The notes beneath the pieces were generated by a model. That model saw only the letters and a program-made list of their open reading frames with translations. It was not told the DNA's origin and made no database searches. A DNA stretch of 64,000 nt from Candidatus Kryptoniota bacterium (GTDB taxonomy: Bacteria > Bacteroidota > Ignavibacteria > Kryptoniales > Kryptoniaceae), in the NCBI GenBank assembly GCA_938074445.1, contig CALJEK010000025.1, positions 1 to 64,000 of the forward strand. Direction: 5' to 3'. Position 1 is the stretch's first letter; each line of letters starts with the position of its first letter. Of the stretch, positions 61,978 to 64,000 are shown in pieces. A program made the position numbers and the translations under genes.

Positions 61978-62007
61978 GTTTTGAAACTCGGGAAAGCCTA
62001 CCTGCTC

Positions 62008-62036
62008 TTGACTTTTAAACTTTTCGGTGTTATCTT
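62008..62036 (+). promoter_or_regulatory. Promoter of the barrel-like gene at 62079
   Basis: The plus strand has TTGACT (62008-62013), 17 bases and TATCTT (62031-62036), with a start about 35 bases before the ATG. The gene ends at a strong terminator, so this is a single-gene transcript. Confidence 0.72.
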
Positions 62037-62078
62037 TACAATGAAAATAGCATCAAAAACAAAACATCGGGTGCTATC

Positions 62079-62807
62079 ATGAAAAGAACGATCATCCTTC
62101 TAACGCTAATTCTTTTCTTAACTTCTACTGCCTATCCTTGCTTTGACACTTATCTTTTCCTGAAACGCGGTTCAATGGTTTACCCGTTTAAATCTCTTGT
62201 AATTGAGCTAAATGGGGAGTATTCCATCAACAGCTTGAGAGATTTACAAGATGACTCATTTTTATCTATGGGAAGTATCTACTACGGGCTTTGGAAAAAT
62301 TTTTCGATTCAATTTACCATTGGATCAGATGAAAAAGCGCGAAATGAATTTAAAATTGACTATTACGGCATAAGAGGTGTTTACAATGTTTACTCAACAT
62401 CTATGAACAGATACACGCTTGATATCATATTTGAGCACAGGGGCAAGTTGAACGAAAAGAATAACGAAGTTGAAATTTCATTCCCCAATATTTTCAATCT
62501 TTCAAATTTAACTTATGTAATCCACCCAACTGTAAGCTATGGGCTTGAGAGCAAAGATTTTACAATTGGTGGACACGCTGGGGTATTTTATATATTTGAA
62601 TCCAACCTAATCGGTGCTGGCTTTGAGTATGCAAGCGTTCATGCTAGCAGTTACGCTGGTCAAAGGCTGACAAGAAGCGAATACTCGGCAAGCATATTCT
62701 TCGGCGCTAAAATAGGGAGCAGAATTTATTTGCAAAACGAAATAGCAAAGGGGCTTGCGAATTCAAGAGACATTGGGTTTGCCCTAACGACGAAAATAAT
62801 TTTATAA
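62079..62807 (+). CDS. Predicted outer-membrane beta-barrel-like protein, unknown function
   Basis: The 242-aa protein has a signal peptide (MKRTIILLTLILFLTSTAYP) with a Cys shortly after it, then many alternating aromatic strands (GSIYYGLWKNFSIQFTIGSD, YGIRGVYNVYS, GAGFEYASVH). It ends FALTTKIIL, lacking the usual terminal Phe. No family is recognised. It is monocistronic, between its own promoter and terminator. Confidence 0.75.
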   Translation: MKRTIILLTLILFLTSTAYPCFDTYLFLKRGSMVYPFKSLVIELNGEYSINSLRDLQDDSFLSMGSIYYGLWKNFSIQFTIGSDEKARNEFKIDYYGIRGVYNVYSTSMNRYTLDIIFEHRGKLNEKNNEVEISFPNIFNLSNLTYVIHPTVSYGLESKDFTIGGHAGVFYIFESNLIGAGFEYASVHASSYAGQRLTRSEYSASIFFGAKIGSRIYLQNEIAKGLANSRDIGFALTTKIIL

Positions 62808-62816
62808 AAATTCTAC

Positions 62817-62847
62817 AGGGCGTGGAAATCCTTCCACGCCCTCTTTT
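62817..62847 (+). terminator. Intrinsic terminator after the barrel-like gene
   Basis: Plus strand AGGGCGTGGAA-ATCC-TTCCACGCCCT followed by CTTTT. The stem has eleven perfect pairs. It begins ten bases after the stop codon. Confidence 0.92.
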
Positions 62848-62948
62848 AAATTGCTCACGCCTTAACCACAACTGAAATCAAGCAATGTTTTTCCCCCTTC
62901 ACCATCATCAGTAAAACATCAAAATCAAAAGGAAACCCGCCATACTAT

Positions 62949-62977
62949 TTGAAAATAAGCTCAAAATTCGCTACATT
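62949..62977 (+). promoter_or_regulatory. Promoter of lemA and the downstream gene
   Basis: The plus strand has TTGAAA (62949-62954), 17 bases and TACATT (62972-62977), about 28 bases before the lemA ATG. Confidence 0.55.
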
Positions 62978-63011
62978 TTTAGCAAGTAAAATGAAAATTG
63001 AGGTTTGAAAT

Positions 63012-63617
63012 ATGTCAAAAACTTTAATTGCAGTGCTTGGAGTCATCGGTTTTATACTCATTATAGCACTGTTAATCGTTGGATGGATAACTTCAATATA
63101 CAATCAACTTGTTCAACTTGATGAAATGACTAATCAAGCGTGGGCACAAGTTGAAAATCAATACCAAAGAAGATATGATCTGATCCCAAATCTTGTCGAA
63201 ACAGTTAAAGGCTATGCGAAGCATGAAAGGGAAGTTTTTATTCAAGTCACTGAGGCGAGAGCAAAAGTTGGACAAATAAACATAACCCCAGAGGTTTTGA
63301 AAGATCCACAGGCTTTTGCAAAATTCCAACAGGCGCAAGATGCTCTCGGTTCGGCTCTCTCAAGATTGCTTGCTGTAGCCGAGAATTACCCTCAACTCAA
63401 GGCAAACGAAAATTTCCTTCAACTTCAAGCCCAACTGGAAGGAACTGAAAATAGAATATCAGTTGAACGAAGAAGATATAATGAGGTGGTTCAAAGATAC
63501 AACACTTACATAAGAAGATTTCCCGTAAATATAATTGCGGGAATGTTTGGTTTCAGAGAAAGACCTTACTTTAGAGCAGTTGAACAAGCACAGCAAGCAC
63601 CCAAAGTTCAGTTCTAA
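63012..63617 (+). CDS. lemA: LemA family protein
   Basis: The 201-aa protein has one N-terminal helix (about 5-27), then YNQLVQLDEMTNQAWAQVENQYQRRYDLIPNLVETVKGYAKHE, NFLQLQAQLEGTENRISVERRRYNEVVQRYNTYIRRFP and FGFRERPYF, the LemA pattern of a helical bundle on the outer leaflet. The function is unclear. An htpX or YgcG-type partner is often adjacent; here a propeller protein follows. Confidence 0.94.
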   Translation: MSKTLIAVLGVIGFILIIALLIVGWITSIYNQLVQLDEMTNQAWAQVENQYQRRYDLIPNLVETVKGYAKHEREVFIQVTEARAKVGQINITPEVLKDPQAFAKFQQAQDALGSALSRLLAVAENYPQLKANENFLQLQAQLEGTENRISVERRRYNEVVQRYNTYIRRFPVNIIAGMFGFRERPYFRAVEQAQQAPKVQF

Positions 63618-63636
63618 AAAAAAATTAAAAACTCCT

Positions 63637-64000
63637 ATGAAAGATACACTCATCAAGACATTTAATCTTTTTATTCTTACAGCGATTTCACTTTTGTTTT
63701 CTTCCTTCATTGCACAAGAAGACCCCTTAAAACATCCGCTCGAGAAGCATCTAAAAAACATACGCCAGCTTACGTTTGGCGGAGAAAACGCTGAGGCATA
63801 TTTTTCGTTTGATGGGACGAAATTAATTTTTCAATCCACACGTGATAGTTTTGAGTGCGATCAAATCTTCATTATGGACATCGATGGAGGTAATTTAAGA
63901 CTTGTAAGCACGGGAAAAGGTAAAACAACATGCTCTTATTTTTTACCTGGGGATACCGAAATCATCTATTCATCAACACATCACATAAGTGAAAAATGTC
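63637..64000 (+). CDS. Secreted TolB/WD40-like beta-propeller protein, 3' end cut by the window
   Basis: The frame opens at ATG 63637 (MKDTLIKTFNLFILTAISLLFS signal-like region) and stays open to the edge (121 codons). After HLKNIRQLTFGGENAEAYFSFDG it shows TolB/PD40 repeat marks: KLIFQSTRD, IFIMDIDGGNLRLVSTG and YFLPGDTEIIYSS. It may be a TolB-like scaffold or the N-terminal part of a larger peptidase (DPP4/tricorn-like). That cannot be settled here. Confidence 0.8.
   Translation, partial: MKDTLIKTFNLFILTAISLLFSSFIAQEDPLKHPLEKHLKNIRQLTFGGENAEAYFSFDGTKLIFQSTRDSFECDQIFIMDIDGGNLRLVSTGKGKTTCSYFLPGDTEIIYSSTHHISEKC

Noticed and set aside
1-64000. CRISPR array, insertion sequence, prophage or integron
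   Set aside because: No spaced direct repeats, transposase, integrase or phage genes were seen anywhere in the window. The tRNA genes have no duplicated 3' ends next to them.

Overview
The window reads as a chromosomal piece of a Gram-negative, AT-rich bacterium of the Bacteroidota/Chlorobi/Ignavibacteria side of the FCB group. The evidence is a SusC/RagA-type TonB receptor, a subtilase ending in a type IX secretion (Por) sorting domain, several outer-membrane barrels and an Omp85 protein. A GH57 glucan hydrolase, many charged proteins and the bacterial-microcompartment shell genes would fit a thermophilic relative such as the Kryptonia/Ignavibacteria lineage, but this placement is an inference from gene content. 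Unlike Bacteroidetes proper, the promoters I can see are ordinary sigma70-like boxes (TTGAnn, usually 17 bp, TAnnTT). Coding density is very high, and no stretch longer than about 240 bases lacks a gene.

Layout. Positions 1-40490 form one uninterrupted minus-strand block. From its upstream end at 40490 down to 1 it carries: an M23 peptidase and a DUF2795 protein; an Omp85 protein, holB, ricT and metG; glutamate dehydrogenase, a barrel protein and an MFS exporter; tRNA-Leu(CAG); a nine-gene Wzx/Wzy-type polysaccharide locus (28-18 kb); then accA, a thioesterase, Trm112, nadC, nadB, purQ, two tatA-like genes, gatA, sucD, ndk, a NamZ-like muramidase, aroQ, a HAD phosphatase, acpS, an acyl-CoA synthetase, a DsbD N-domain protein and a thioredoxin-like protein; tRNA-Gly and tRNA-Glu; and a TonB receptor cut by the window edge.

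From 40.6 kb the strands alternate. There is a four-gene TRAP transporter operon (+); a T9SS-exported subtilase, a barrel protein, a polyprenyl diphosphate synthase and tatC (-); a GH57 enzyme (+) whose end overlaps the SRP RNA gene; SRP RNA, tRNA-Leu(TAA), a DUF1028 protein, an M14 carboxypeptidase, a YbbR protein, two microcompartment shell proteins and an unknown small protein (-); purC-psd-pssA-purS (+); potA-potB (-); and a barrel-like protein, LemA and a truncated beta-propeller protein (+).

How the genes work together. The window mixes envelope building (polysaccharide export, Omp85, Tat, peptidoglycan enzymes, phosphatidylethanolamine synthesis) with housekeeping (NAD, purine, tRNA charging, DNA polymerase clamp loader). 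The most unusual parts are the enzyme-free pair of shell genes, one with a helical C-terminal tail; a glycosyltransferase fused to what looks like a catalytically dead phosphoglycosyl transferase; a potA leader ORF; and an SRP RNA whose terminal helix shares bases with the end of a protein gene.
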